DNA of 64,000 nt from the NCBI GenBank assembly GCA_903970515.1, contig CAJCJA010000036.1, positions 1 to 64,000 on the forward strand, in the 5' to 3' direction. Made by a program: the position numbers and the translations under genes. Each line of letters begins with the position of its first letter. Within the stretch, counting starts at the first letter, position 1. This stretch comes from Candidatus Saccharibacteria bacterium CG_4_10_14_0_2_um_filter_52_9 (lineage in GTDB: Bacteria; Actinomycetota; Acidimicrobiia; Acidimicrobiales; RAAP-2). A model generated the notes under the pieces. The model searched no databases. It was not told the origin of the DNA and saw nothing but the letters and a program-made list of their open reading frames with translations. Below are positions 53,632-62,230 of this stretch, piece after piece.

Positions 53632-54780
53632 CTAAAGCTGGCGGATTGAAGCGCCCAGTTCGACGATGCCGCCTTCGCGACCGTTGTAGGTGACCTGGAT
53701 CGACGCTGCTTGTTCCTTCCAGGCGATCACCGTTCCGTGGTGATCGACTACGCCCACGTTGACGTCGTAGACGCCGTCGAGCAGGGGAATCTGCGCGAGA
53801 TCGACGCCGACTTGATTCAACCCCGGAGTGAGGTTGACCGGGGAAGCCTGCGAGTCGCTGCGACTGACCAAGAGCCCGCCGCGCGTGAAGATCTCCATCA
53901 CGAAGTTGCCGCTGTAGGCAGTGTGCGAGGAAATGTTCACGTCGAAGTGCATCGCCGCCCCACTTCGCACGTCGAAGGATCCCGATGGCGTCGTGATCGA
54001 CTCAATGGCGACGTCGGCTTGATGACCAATGCGGTCGTGCAGGACAGCGTCTTCGAGGAGGTGTTCGCGAAAGATCCGCAACGAATCCTGTACCGAACCA
54101 TTAGCAATCATCAGACCACCATCGAGGACGATTGCGCGGTCACAGAGGGCACGCACCTGGTCGGCCTGGTGCGTGACGAGCAAGATCGAGCGACCTTCTT
54201 CTTGGAACGTGCGAATCTTGTCGACGCATTTCGCCTGAAATCGCTCGTCGCCAACCGCGAGCACTTCATCGACAACCAAGATGTCGGGATCGACGTTCAC
54301 CGCGACCGCGAAGGCGAGTCGCACGTACATGCCGCTCGAGTAAAACTTCACCTGCGTGTCGATGAAGTGCTCGATCTCGCTGAAGGCGACGATGTTATCA
54401 AAGATGGCGTCAACGTGGCGCTTGGACAGCCCGAGCATGGCGCCGTAGAGATAGACGTTGTCACGCCCGGAGAGTTCGGTCTGGAAGCCCGCTCCGAGTT
54501 CCAGGAGCGCCGCGAGGTTTCCACGCAGGCGAATTTCGCCCGAGGTGGGCTGCAGCACGCCACATATGCATTTGAGGAGCGTTGACTTCCCGGAACCATT
54601 GTGACCAAGGATGCCGACGGTCTCATTGGTCGAGACGCGAAAGCTAACGCCCTTGAGCGCGTCGAAGACCTCCGTGGATCCGGATTTTGGATGGAGGAGA
54701 CGCTCCTTAAGGGATTGACTTCGTTCGTGGTGAATCTTGAATTGCTTCGAGACGTTCTCGACGTCGATGACAATCGTCAT
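53632..54780 (-). CDS. ABC transporter ATPase for polysaccharide export (Wzt-like)
   Basis: 382 residues. The ATPase domain (1-245) has Walker [20 protein letters not shown], signature-like YSSGMYVRLAFAVAVNVD and Walker B ILVVDEVLAVGDERFQAKC, all typical of teichoic acid/O-antigen exporters. The C-terminal 130 residues (SGNFVMEIFTRGGLLVSRSDSQ) form a Wzt-type carbohydrate-binding beta-sandwich. Works with the adjacent permease to move an undecaprenyl-linked polymer across the membrane. It overlaps the permease by one base. Confidence 0.93.
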   Translation of the reverse strand: MTIVIDVENVSKQFKIHHERSQSLKERLLHPKSGSTEVFDALKGVSFRVSTNETVGILGHNGSGKSTLLKCICGVLQPTSGEIRLRGNLAALLELGAGFQTELSGRDNVYLYGAMLGLSKRHVDAIFDNIVAFSEIEHFIDTQVKFYSSGMYVRLAFAVAVNVDPDILVVDEVLAVGDERFQAKCVDKIRTFQEEGRSILLVTHQADQVRALCDRAIVLDGGLMIANGSVQDSLRIFREHLLEDAVLHDRIGHQADVAIESITTPSGSFDVRSGAAMHFDVNISSHTAYSGNFVMEIFTRGGLLVSRSDSQASPVNLTPGLNQVGVDLAQIPLLDGVYDVNVGVVDHHGTVIAWKEQAASIQVTYNGREGGIVELGASIRQL

Positions 54781-55718
54781 TACAACTCCGACTCAAAGTT
54801 TCCTTCGAGTCGCCCGAAAATCATCAGCGACGAAAGAAAGAGCAGCACCATGATCCCGAGCAACGTGAGGTTCATCGAGAGGTACGACGACGCCGTCCAA
54901 TTGGGAAGAATGTGCAACACCGGGTGCGGAGGGACCGTCGAGAGCACCGTGGTCTTGACGTAGAAGATCCGCTGAAAGGTCATCATGATTGGCGTAATGG
55001 GATTGAGGAAGTACACCCAGGTCAAGCCGTGTTCGTGGAGTCGCGCCGAAATCGTGTGCTGGTATGAGTAGACGACCGGCGACAACCAAAACCACAGTTG
55101 CAACAAGACCTCCATGAGGTGCTTCATGTCACGCAGGTACACGGTGATGGCGGACATCACGATCGCGACCGACGCCGTCAGAAGATAGAGCGCGAGAAAT
55201 GAAATCGGCAGTAACCACAAGTACCCCCACGCCGGTGCGTGACCGAGCGCGAGCAGGAAGATGCACAAGACCCCGAGTTGGATCACGAAGTACACCACCG
55301 AAGCGCCCACGTTCGCGAGCGCGAGAATCTCGCGCGGGAACGACACCTTCTTCACGAGTCCCGCGCGGTCGACGATGACGCCCGTTGCCAGGTTCACCGC
55401 CGTCATGAACATGTTCCAAACGATGAGACCGGAGAACAAGTAGAGCGCGAAGTTGGGATAACCATTCTTGATGATGACCGAAAAGATCAAGTCGTAAATG
55501 CCCAGCGTCAACGCGGGCGAGAGCATCGACCAGAAGATGCCGAGCGCCGAATTCTTGTACTTGATGCGGATGTCAGAGAAAATCAGACTCGTGAGCAGCT
55601 CTCGCCGCGACCAGAGGTTACGAAGTCGTGTGCGCAGGTTGGCACGCGCGCTGACCACGCGAACCGGTGCGTCGTCGAGGGACTTTCGAATCATCCTCGC
55701 CGAAGTGGCGTCGCTCAC
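54780..55718 (-). CDS. ABC-2 polysaccharide export permease (Wzm-like)
   Basis: 312 residues, six membrane helices. RRELLTSLIFSDIRIKYKNSALGIFWSMLSPALTLGIYDLIFSV is the typical cytoplasmic gate helix and first membrane segment; FYVKTTVLSTVPPHPVLH is an extracellular-loop insert. It partners with the Wzt-like ATPase. The GTG start overlaps the clpP stop (TAGTG). No glycosyltransferase genes are nearby. Confidence 0.92.
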   Translation of the reverse strand: MSDATSARMIRKSLDDAPVRVVSARANLRTRLRNLWSRRELLTSLIFSDIRIKYKNSALGIFWSMLSPALTLGIYDLIFSVIIKNGYPNFALYLFSGLIVWNMFMTAVNLATGVIVDRAGLVKKVSFPREILALANVGASVVYFVIQLGVLCIFLLALGHAPAWGYLWLLPISFLALYLLTASVAIVMSAITVYLRDMKHLMEVLLQLWFWLSPVVYSYQHTISARLHEHGLTWVYFLNPITPIMMTFQRIFYVKTTVLSTVPPHPVLHILPNWTASSYLSMNLTLLGIMVLLFLSSLMIFGRLEGNFESEL

Positions 55719-56305
55719 TACACTCCTTGACGGAGCGCCGAACGATCAATCACTGCGTCGATGAATCCATATTCGAGTGCCTCTTGGGCGGTGAACCAGC
55801 GGTCACGGTCCGAGTCCGCTTCAATTCGCTCCACGCTCTGGCCCGTGTGATAGGCGATTCTCTCCGCCAGTTGGGTCTTCATGTAGACAATCTGTTCGGC
55901 TTGGATCGCGATGTCGGACGCCTGGCCCTGCATTCCGCCCATCGAGGGCTGGTGCATCAAGATACGGCTGTGCGGCAACGAGAATCGCTTGCCGGGTGAG
56001 CCCGCGCACAGCAAGAACTGACCCATCGAGGCCGCCATGCCCACGCAGATCGTTCGAATGTCGCAATTGACGTATTGCATGGTGTCATAGATGGCGAGAC
56101 CGTCGGTCACCGAACCACCGGGCGAGTTGATGTAGAGACTTATGTCCTTGTCGCGGTCTTCTGCTTCGAGCAGTAGCAACTCCGCACAAATTCGATTGGC
56201 AGTGTTTTGATCCACTTGGGAACCGAGAAACACGATGCGCTCGCGAAGCAGTCGTTGATTGAGGTCGTTTGCGCCGAAGCTGTCTGCCATGGATGAGCTA
56301 ATCAT
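55718..56305 (-). CDS. clpP: ATP-dependent Clp protease proteolytic subunit ClpP
   Basis: 195 residues. Catalytic Ser in [11 protein letters not shown] (about residue 93), His in [12 protein letters not shown] and Asp in [17 protein letters not shown]. It is complete; the tandem clpP1-clpP2 pair common in Actinobacteria is not seen, and clpX is not adjacent. It removes misfolded and ssrA-tagged proteins. The ATG at 56305 has TAGATT six bases upstream and no ribosome site; ATG 56290 is an internal alternative. Confidence 0.96.
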   Translation of the reverse strand: MISSSMADSFGANDLNQRLLRERIVFLGSQVDQNTANRICAELLLLEAEDRDKDISLYINSPGGSVTDGLAIYDTMQYVNCDIRTICVGMAASMGQFLLCAGSPGKRFSLPHSRILMHQPSMGGMQGQASDIAIQAEQIVYMKTQLAERIAYHTGQSVERIEADSDRDRWFTAQEALEYGFIDAVIDRSALRQGV

Positions 56306-56311
56306 GCGTCC

Positions 56312-56317
56312 AATCTA
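56312..56317 (-). promoter_or_regulatory. -10 hexamer for leaderless clpP transcript
   Basis: TAGATT on the minus strand ends six bases before the clpP ATG at 56305. Confidence 0.5.
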
Positions 56318-56366
56318 ATGGGTCTCCTCCTCACACCTCGGCACAGCACGTAGAATCGAGAGCCTT

Positions 56367-56446
56367 GCGGGCGTGGCGGAATTGGCAGACGCGCTGGTTT
56401 TAGGTACCAGTTCTTCGGAGTGTGGGTTCGAGTCCCTCCGCCCGCA
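56367..56446 (+). tRNA. tRNA-Leu (anticodon TAG)
   Basis: An 80-base class II tRNA. Acceptor GCGGGCG/CGCCCGC with discriminator A; anticodon stem CTGGT/ACCAG with loop TTTAGGT, anticodon TAG; short variable arm (TTCTTCGGAGT, two-pair stem); T arm GTGGG-TTCGAGT-CCCTC with one T-T mismatch at its second pair. CCA is not encoded. The mismatch and the short variable arm are slightly unusual but the gene looks functional. Confidence 0.92.
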
Positions 56447-56570
56447 CGAACCGATTTTCGATGATTGTGCACCTGCTAAGGTGGAGACATCGTTTTGCCG
56501 CACTTTCGCGGTGGAGACCGATTCGACTGTGACATCTCGAGTTGGGCTCATCTCAACTTGTAGGAGTCAT

Positions 56571-58322
56571 ATGTCTATGTCCTTCGCCGACCTCGGCGTG
56601 CCATCGAACCTCGTCGAACGCTTGCGCGCCCGCGGGATCAACGAGGCCTTCCCCATCCAAGAGGCGGCGCTTCCTGACGCCCTCGCCGGAAGGGACGTCG
56701 TTGGCAAGGCCGTCACGGGATCGGGGAAAACCCTTGCCTTCGGCCTTCCCCTCATGGCCCGCCTCGGTAAAGCCCGCCCCCGCAAGCCCCTCGGACTCGT
56801 CCTCGTGCCCACCCGCGAGCTCGCCGCCCAAGTCCAAAAGGAACTCGCCAACCTCACCGACGACCGCGGTCGGCGCGTGATCTGCATCTACGGCGGTACC
56901 TCGTACAACGTCGCTCGAAAGGCCCTGAATTTCGGCGTCGACGTCGTCGTGGCGTGCCCTGGACGCCTCGAGGACATGCTCGAACAAGGTGCGCTCGATC
57001 TTTCGTCCATCACCACGGTCGTCGTCGACGAAGCGGACCGTATGGCGGACATGGGCTTTCTCCCATCAGTGCGCCGCATCGTGGGCGCGACACCCAAGGA
57101 CCGCCACGTGATGCTGTTTTCAGCAACCATGGGCCCCGACGTCAAGTCACTCGTGCGCGAGTTCACTCACGATGCAGCGATCCACGACGTCGTCGGCGAA
57201 GAAGCACCCAATGACGTCGATCACTACTTCTGGCGCGTACCTCGCGACCAGCGTCCCCAGTTCGCCGCCGACATCGTCGAAGAATACGATCGCGCGATCT
57301 TCTTTACGCGTACCAAGCACGGTGCCGACCGTCTCGCTCGTCAACTCGAGGAGCGCGGCGTCTCCGCGGTGCCCCTGCACGGTGACCGCACGCAGGCACA
57401 ACGCGAACGCGCGCTACGAAGTGTGAAGAGCGGACAGATTCGCGTACTCGTCGCGACCGACGTCGCCGCACGCGGTATTCACATCGACCTCATGCCGGTC
57501 GTGGTGCACTACGATCCACCGGCCCAAGCAACTGACTACCTGCACCGTTCCGGCCGCACCGGCCGCGCAGGCGCGACGGGAGTCGTGATCTCGCTCGTGG
57601 GCGAAGACGTCATCGGTCAAGTGAAGCGACTACAAAAGGCCCTCGGACTGGCGTCGGTGATCGACACGCGTGAAGACGCGATCGCCATCCGACTCGGTGC
57701 CGTCGACGACGCTGTCGCGGCCGAACGACTCGATGACCGCGGAACGAAGGCTCGACCCGAGAGGTCGACGCACGTCGAGCGTGCGCCGCGGACCTTCGAG
57801 CGACGAGAACGGCCCTCTAGCGATCGAGCGGCCCGCCCCGCGCGTGCGGAACGAGACGTCAACGAACGCGGGGCTCGCACGTTACGCAGCCCTCGCAACG
57901 AGCGAAGCCTCACCGAGCGCCCTCGCGCCGAGCGCACAACGAGCGAGCGCGGTTTCGCTGAGCGCCCCCGTGCCGAGCGCGGCACCAGCGAGCGGCCTCG
58001 TGGCGAGAGGACAGCTCGAAGCGAACGTGGCACCAGCGAGCGACTCTCGAGCAACGACGCTCGCTTCGCTTCGCGTGCGGGCTCCCCGCGAGTGCGCAAC
58101 AACGAAGCAGTGGTCAGTTTCTTCAATGACTCCAAGGGTTTTGGGTTCGCCAGCGACGACAAGGGCGATGACCTCTTTATCCACTTCTCCAACATCGTGG
58201 GCGACGGCTTCAAGTCCTTGAGCCAGGGCCAAAAGATCACGTTCGAAGAGGCGACGGGACCCAAGGGTCGCGAGGCGCGCAATGTACGCGTCGTCGGCGC
58301 TGGGCGCGAGCGCCGATACTAG
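56571..58322 (+). CDS. DEAD-box RNA helicase fused to a C-terminal cold-shock domain
   Basis: 583 residues. Helicase core: Q motif FADLGVPSNLVERL...PIQ, P-loop VTGSGKTLAFGLP, PTRELAAQVQ, VDEADRMADMGF, SATMGPD, VLVATDVAARGIH and HRSGRTGRAGATG. Residues 430-510 are an Arg/Glu/Ser-rich linker with repeated ERPRAERGTSER-like units. Residues 512-577 form a cold-shock domain: AVVSFFNDSKGFGFASDD (RNP1-like KGFGFA) and DLFIHFSNI (RNP2-like LFIHF). It probably remodels RNA at low temperature or in RNA decay. TAGGAGTCAT precedes ATG 56571; the open frame before it runs through the tRNA. Confidence 0.93.
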   Translation: MSMSFADLGVPSNLVERLRARGINEAFPIQEAALPDALAGRDVVGKAVTGSGKTLAFGLPLMARLGKARPRKPLGLVLVPTRELAAQVQKELANLTDDRGRRVICIYGGTSYNVARKALNFGVDVVVACPGRLEDMLEQGALDLSSITTVVVDEADRMADMGFLPSVRRIVGATPKDRHVMLFSATMGPDVKSLVREFTHDAAIHDVVGEEAPNDVDHYFWRVPRDQRPQFAADIVEEYDRAIFFTRTKHGADRLARQLEERGVSAVPLHGDRTQAQRERALRSVKSGQIRVLVATDVAARGIHIDLMPVVVHYDPPAQATDYLHRSGRTGRAGATGVVISLVGEDVIGQVKRLQKALGLASVIDTREDAIAIRLGAVDDAVAAERLDDRGTKARPERSTHVERAPRTFERRERPSSDRAARPARAERDVNERGARTLRSPRNERSLTERPRAERTTSERGFAERPRAERGTSERPRGERTARSERGTSERLSSNDARFASRAGSPRVRNNEAVVSFFNDSKGFGFASDDKGDDLFIHFSNIVGDGFKSLSQGQKITFEEATGPKGREARNVRVVGAGRERRY

Positions 58323-58333
58323 GAGCTGACGAC

Positions 58334-58705
58334 GTGAGCGAAAAGCCTCTGGTCGAGCCTCATCTCGGACCCGCACCCGACGACCTGCTCATCGAGGAGA
58401 TCGTCGTAGGCACGGGTGACGAGGCGAAGTCGGGCGACACCGCCGTCGTGCACTACGTGGGCGTGGGCGTCACCAGCGGTGAGGAGTTCGACGCGTCCTG
58501 GAATCGAGGCGACACGTTCAGTTTTCCGCTCGGTGCCGGACACGTCATTAAGGGATGGGACCAGGGTGTCGTCGGGATGCGCGTTGGTGGTCGGCGACGA
58601 CTCGTGATTCCCTCCCACTTGGCCTACGGCACGCAAGGCGCAGGCGGCGTCATTGCTCCCGGCGAGACGCTGATCTTCGTCGTCGATCTGGTGGAACTTC
58701 GTTAG
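58334..58705 (+). CDS. FKBP-type peptidyl-prolyl cis-trans isomerase
   Basis: 123 residues. GDTAVVHYVGVGVTSGEEFDASWNRGDTFSFPLG and VIKGWDQGVVGMRVGGRRRLVIPSHLAYG, then PGETLIFVVDLVEL are the FKBP landmarks, with active-site Asp, Trp and Tyr residues kept. It has no signal peptide, so it is cytosolic. The GTG follows TAGGAGCTGACGAC, which overlaps the helicase stop codon, so both genes are cotranscribed. Confidence 0.95.
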   Translation: MSEKPLVEPHLGPAPDDLLIEEIVVGTGDEAKSGDTAVVHYVGVGVTSGEEFDASWNRGDTFSFPLGAGHVIKGWDQGVVGMRVGGRRRLVIPSHLAYGTQGAGGVIAPGETLIFVVDLVELR

Positions 58706-59343
58706 ACGAAGGGCGGCGAGGTGACGTCGGTCGCCAACATTCGCTGATAATCACCGTAACGCTCACAGCAGATCTCAGCCAAAAGGCGTAGGCGGTCGTT
58801 GGGGTTGCTCAAACTGAGGACCTTGAACTGGTCGAGCACCGACATTGGGGTCATCGAGCACAGTTGCCAACTGCGCACCCAAGGGTCCGCGTCCATCTCA
58901 CAATTGCTCTTCACGCATTGGTCGGCCATGACTTCGCTCTGTAGCGTGCGAAGTGCTCGCACCGCGGACTCAGTTGATTTGAGCAGGACGTCATCGACCG
59001 AGACGTCGTCGCAGCATCGCTCCTTCGCGACCGCCCTCGGGTAGGGATCGTCGTCAAGCCAGGTCGCCACTTCGACGCAGGAGATCCCTTCGACCATGAT
59101 CAACGTCTTGCCGTCACTGAGCGAGTGCATCCCGAGGATCTGCACGATCGTGCCCACCGACATGCGCTGGTCTCCCCCGCCGACCTCCGGGCCGCGCTCG
59201 ATGAGACAGGTACCAAACTGATTGGACGATGAGACGTCGTCGAGCATCTTCTTGTAACGCGACTCGAAGATGCAAAGACCAGTGACTTGGTGGGGAAAAA
59301 CCACCATTCCCAAAGGAAACATGGCCAACTGTTGGGTCCTCAC
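58702..59343 (-). CDS. LON substrate-binding-domain protein
   Basis: 213 residues. LAMFPLGMVVFPHQVTGLCIFESRYKKMLDDV opens the PUA-like LON N-terminal domain, then GTCLIERGPEVGG and VGTIVQIL. ATPase and protease domains of Lon are absent, which is normal for this separate family. Its role is unknown. It is unusually Cys-rich in the second half (CCDD, DQCVKSNC, CSMTP, ICCERYG). The GTG start has TAAGGT six bases upstream, so it is probably leaderless. Its stop overlaps that of FKBP. Confidence 0.88.
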   Translation of the reverse strand: MRTQQLAMFPLGMVVFPHQVTGLCIFESRYKKMLDDVSSSNQFGTCLIERGPEVGGGDQRMSVGTIVQILGMHSLSDGKTLIMVEGISCVEVATWLDDDPYPRAVAKERCCDDVSVDDVLLKSTESAVRALRTLQSEVMADQCVKSNCEMDADPWVRSWQLCSMTPMSVLDQFKVLSLSNPNDRLRLLAEICCERYGDYQRMLATDVTSPPFV

Positions 59344-59349
59344 GCCCCC

Positions 59350-59355
59350 ACCTTA
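59350..59355 (-). promoter_or_regulatory. -10 hexamer for leaderless LON-domain transcript
   Basis: TAAGGT on the minus strand ends six bases before the GTG at 59343. Confidence 0.45.
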
Positions 59356-59379
59356 AAGGTGAACAAAGGGTGAACGTAC

Positions 59380-59967
59380 CTACCTGGCGGCAAGTTCGTC
59401 CGCCAGCGCGCGTAACGCACGGGCGCGGTGCGAAATGGCATTCTTTTCCTCACTCGTCATCTCTGCGAGAGTGCGTGAGGGATCGAGGTCGGGAATGAAA
59501 ACGGAGTCGTAGCCAAAACCCTTTTCTCCACGGGCTTTTCGGGCAATCGTGCCCTCGAGGACACCTTCGACGCAGAAAAAATCGCCCCCGGCGTACGCCG
59601 CACAGATCACCGTGCGAAAATGCGCCCGCCGCTCGGTGTCGAGGACGTTGTCGAGTTCGCTCAGCAGTTTTCGCACGTTGTCCTCGTCGCTCGCGCCCAC
59701 GCCGGCGTAACGTGCGCTGTAAACACCCGGTCGACCCATCAGAGCATCGACGAACAAGCCCGTGTCGTCGGCGAGTGCGGGGTGACCCGTTGCCTCGACC
59801 AACGCCCGCGCCTTGAGCAGGGCGTTGCCTTCAAGCGTGTCCTCGGTTTCGTCGACGTCGGGCACCGTCGAGGGTCGCGCCAGTAGTTCGATGTTCAGCC
59901 CTCGCACTACCGCTCTCATCTCGTCGGCCTTGTTTGCGTTGGCGGTCGCGAGCACGAACGTGGTCAC
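59380..59967 (-). CDS. rdgB: dITP/XTP pyrophosphatase (RdgB/HAM1)
   Basis: 195 residues. [48 protein letters not shown] and [14 protein letters not shown] are the three conserved blocks. It hydrolyses non-canonical purine triphosphates. GTG start overlapping the rph stop (GTGA). The rph-rdgB pairing is conserved in mycobacteria. Confidence 0.96.
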   Translation of the reverse strand: MTTFVLATANANKADEMRAVVRGLNIELLARPSTVPDVDETEDTLEGNALLKARALVEATGHPALADDTGLFVDALMGRPGVYSARYAGVGASDEDNVRKLLSELDNVLDTERRAHFRTVICAAYAGGDFFCVEGVLEGTIARKARGEKGFGYDSVFIPDLDPSRTLAEMTSEEKNAISHRARALRALADELAAR

Positions 59968-60710
59968 CTCGAGCGTCGCGCCGGTGGTTCCTTCAACACG
60001 TCGCGCTGGGCGGCGTGAATGCGCCCAATGCCGAGTGCTGCGAGGTCGAGTAACTCATCAAGCTCACTTCGGCTGAACGCGACGAGTTCGGCGGTGCCCT
60101 GGACTTCGACGAATCGACCCGAGCCAGTCATCACCACGTTCATGTCGGTGTCCGCTCGAGAGTCCTCCTCGTAAGGAAGGTCCAACATCGCCACACCGTC
60201 GATGATGCCGACCGACACCGCCGCGACCGAGTCGCTGAGTGCGTGCTCGGTGATCGTGCCCGCCTGGACGAGCCGGGTGATCGCGTCATGCAGCGCCACG
60301 TACCCTCCGCAGATTGACGCGGTGCGCGTGCCGCCGTCGGCCTGCAAGACGTCGCAATCGACCGTGATCTGCACGTCCGCCAGCAACTCCAATCTGGTCA
60401 CGGTGCGCAGCGATCGGCCAATCAGACGCTGGATCTCCTGCGTCCGACCCGACTGCTTCCCCTTGGCGGCTTCTCGACTGGCCCTTTCGGGCGTCGAGCC
60501 GGGCAGCATCGAGTACTCCGCCGTCACCCAACCCTTACCGGTGCCCCTGAGCCAGCGCGGCACGTCCTCTTCGACGGACGCGGTGCAGAGCACCCTCGTT
60601 CGTCCGAAACTCACGAGCACCGAACCGAGTGCCATCTCGGTGAAGTCTCGCTCGAATGAGAGCGGTCGCGCTTCATTCGTGGCGCGACCGTCGGCGCGGG
60701 TTGGTGACAT
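59964..60710 (-). CDS. rph: Ribonuclease PH
   Basis: 248 residues. [19 protein letters not shown] at the start, [18 protein letters not shown], the Arg-rich [14 protein letters not shown], and [20 protein letters not shown] with the phosphate and metal-binding residues. It trims tRNA 3' ends by phosphorolysis. ATG 60710 follows GAAGGAGTCCC. Confidence 0.96.
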   Translation of the reverse strand: MSPTRADGRATNEARPLSFERDFTEMALGSVLVSFGRTRVLCTASVEEDVPRWLRGTGKGWVTAEYSMLPGSTPERASREAAKGKQSGRTQEIQRLIGRSLRTVTRLELLADVQITVDCDVLQADGGTRTASICGGYVALHDAITRLVQAGTITEHALSDSVAAVSVGIIDGVAMLDLPYEEDSRADTDMNVVMTGSGRFVEVQGTAELVAFSRSELDELLDLAALGIGRIHAAQRDVLKEPPARRSR

Positions 60711-60770
60711 GGGACTCCTTCGTGGCTGTTCGTCCTGCCCAACCAAGGTACTTGAGAACTCATGGGCCAA

Positions 60771-61736
60771 TTAGAAGTAGATGATCTTCTTCGCCCGATC
60801 GACGACGTCGTCAATGTCATCACTCCAGGCACCCGTCGAGAGGTACTTCCAACCGTCATCGCAGACGATGGTCACGATGGTGGCGCTCTCGTTGTCATCG
60901 ATGAGCGACGCGCACTTGACGGCGCCCGCCATGATCGCGCCTGAGGAGAGCCCGACGAAGAGACCGACCTCGGTCATCTTGCGAGTCCACTCGATCGATT
61001 CGCGGGGTCGGACCACTACCTTTCGATCGAGCAAGTCAGCGCCGTGGTTGTCGATGAAGATCGGAGGGATGTAGCCGTCCTCCAAACTTCGAAGACCGTC
61101 GACCATCTCGCCACTCGGCGGCTCGACGGCCCACACCTGGACGTCCGGCTTGGCTTCCTTCAAGAATCGACCGACGCCCATCAAGGTCCCCGACGTGCCG
61201 AGCCCCGCGACGAAGTGCGTGATTTCGGGCACGTCGCGCAAGATCTCTGGTCCCGTCGTGCGATAGTGCGCGGCGGGATTCGCGGGGTTCGCGTACTGGT
61301 AGAGAAAGGTCCATTCGGAATGCTCGTCGGCAAGGCGTTGGGCCAATCGAACGGCGCCGTTGGACCCCTCGGTACCAGGCGAGTCGATGATCTCGGCCCC
61401 CCAGGCGAGCAGGAGTTGGCGCCGCTCAGGTGAGACGTTCGACGGCAACACGACTTTCAAGTGATACCCGCGCAGTCGGCACACCATCGCGAGCGCGATG
61501 CCCGTATTCCCGGAGGACGGTTCGATCAAGATCTGATCGGGCTTGCCGGGGATAAGGATGCCGTCCGCCTCGGCGGCGTCCACGAGTGAGATTGCAACTC
61601 GATCCTTCACCGACCCGGCCGGATTGCGGCCCTCCAACTTCGCCAGAATCGCGACGTTGGATTTTGGTGAAAGCGCGCTGACGTCAACGATGGGCGTGTC
61701 GCCAATGAGTTCGAGTACGGACGCGTAACGCGCCAC
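60771..61736 (-). CDS. cysM: Cysteine synthase CysM (sulfur-carrier dependent type)
   Basis: 321 residues. PLP lysine in NPAGSVKDRVAIS, pyridine-ring loop EPSSGNTGIALAMVC, and phosphate-binding GTSGTLMGVG. The linkage to cysO and mec places it with mycobacterial CysM, which uses O-phosphoserine and the CysO thiocarboxylate; the loop residues were not checked against that specificity. GTG 61736 overlaps the cysO stop (TAGTG). Confidence 0.93.
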   Translation of the reverse strand: MARYASVLELIGDTPIVDVSALSPKSNVAILAKLEGRNPAGSVKDRVAISLVDAAEADGILIPGKPDQILIEPSSGNTGIALAMVCRLRGYHLKVVLPSNVSPERRQLLLAWGAEIIDSPGTEGSNGAVRLAQRLADEHSEWTFLYQYANPANPAAHYRTTGPEILRDVPEITHFVAGLGTSGTLMGVGRFLKEAKPDVQVWAVEPPSGEMVDGLRSLEDGYIPPIFIDNHGADLLDRKVVVRPRESIEWTRKMTEVGLFVGLSSGAIMAGAVKCASLIDDNESATIVTIVCDDGWKYLSTGAWSDDIDDVVDRAKKIIYF

Positions 61737-62017
61737 TAGGCGACACCACCGGCGACCGCGGGCAGCAGAGTGATCTCGTCGTCACTCTTCACGGGCGCGT
61801 CCAGTCCCCCGAGGTAGCGGACGTCGTCGTCATTGATGTAGACGTTCAAGAAGCGGTGTAGGCTCCCGTCGTCGTTCAACAACTGAGTCTTGACCGCGGG
61901 ATACTCCTTACCGAGTTGTCCCAAGACGTCGCCAATCGTGTCGCCCTCAACGTGAAGGGTGGTAGCGCCACCCATAGCAGGGCGCAGCACGGTGGGGATT
62001 CTCAACAATGCCGACAT
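61736..62017 (-). CDS. cysO: Sulfur-carrier protein CysO (ThiS/MoaD fold)
   Basis: 93 residues. RIPTVLRPAMGGATTLHVEGDTIGDVLGQLG and LHRFLNVYINDDDVRYLGGLDAPVKSDDEITLLPAVAGGVA match mycobacterial CysO. The conserved Gly-Gly is followed by two extra residues, Val-Ala, so it would need trimming before the C-terminal Gly can be thiocarboxylated. ATG 62017 is preceded by GAAAGAG. Its own promoter lies in the 213-base gap to mec. Confidence 0.93.
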   Translation of the reverse strand: MSALLRIPTVLRPAMGGATTLHVEGDTIGDVLGQLGKEYPAVKTQLLNDDGSLHRFLNVYINDDDVRYLGGLDAPVKSDDEITLLPAVAGGVA

Positions 62018-62034
62018 GACGTCTCTTTCGGGTA

Positions 62035-62063
62035 AATATCTAAAACCTGACTAACTGCGTCAA
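62035..62063 (-). promoter_or_regulatory. Promoter upstream of cysO
   Basis: Minus strand TTGACG (62063-62058), 17-base spacer, GATATT (62040-62035); TAGATA overlaps it at a shorter spacing. It lies downstream of mec, so cysO-cysM-rph-rdgB can be expressed separately. Confidence 0.6.
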
Positions 62064-62072
62064 CTTTAGCGC

Positions 62073-62099
62073 GGGGACCCCTTCGCGTGTCAGGTCCCC
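62073..62099 (-). terminator. Hairpin between mec and cysO
   Basis: GGGGACC (62073-62079) pairs with GGTCCCC (62093-62099) around a 13-base loop, just upstream of the cysO promoter. No T-run. It may end the mec transcript. Confidence 0.45.
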
Positions 62100-62230
62100 C
62101 TCGCAACACAACTGCGCACGGAACCCGTCATGAACGCTGCGCGCGCGGGCACCTCGGGCGATGTGGTGTCTCTGATTTCGAGGTTCGATCGGCCCATCGC
62201 GGCTCGCGGCGAGCACTCGGCCACTCATCG

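Noticed and set aside
62040-62228. 62-codon frame between mec and cysO
   Set aside because: The stretch holds a hairpin and a promoter; the product is Arg-rich without homology features.
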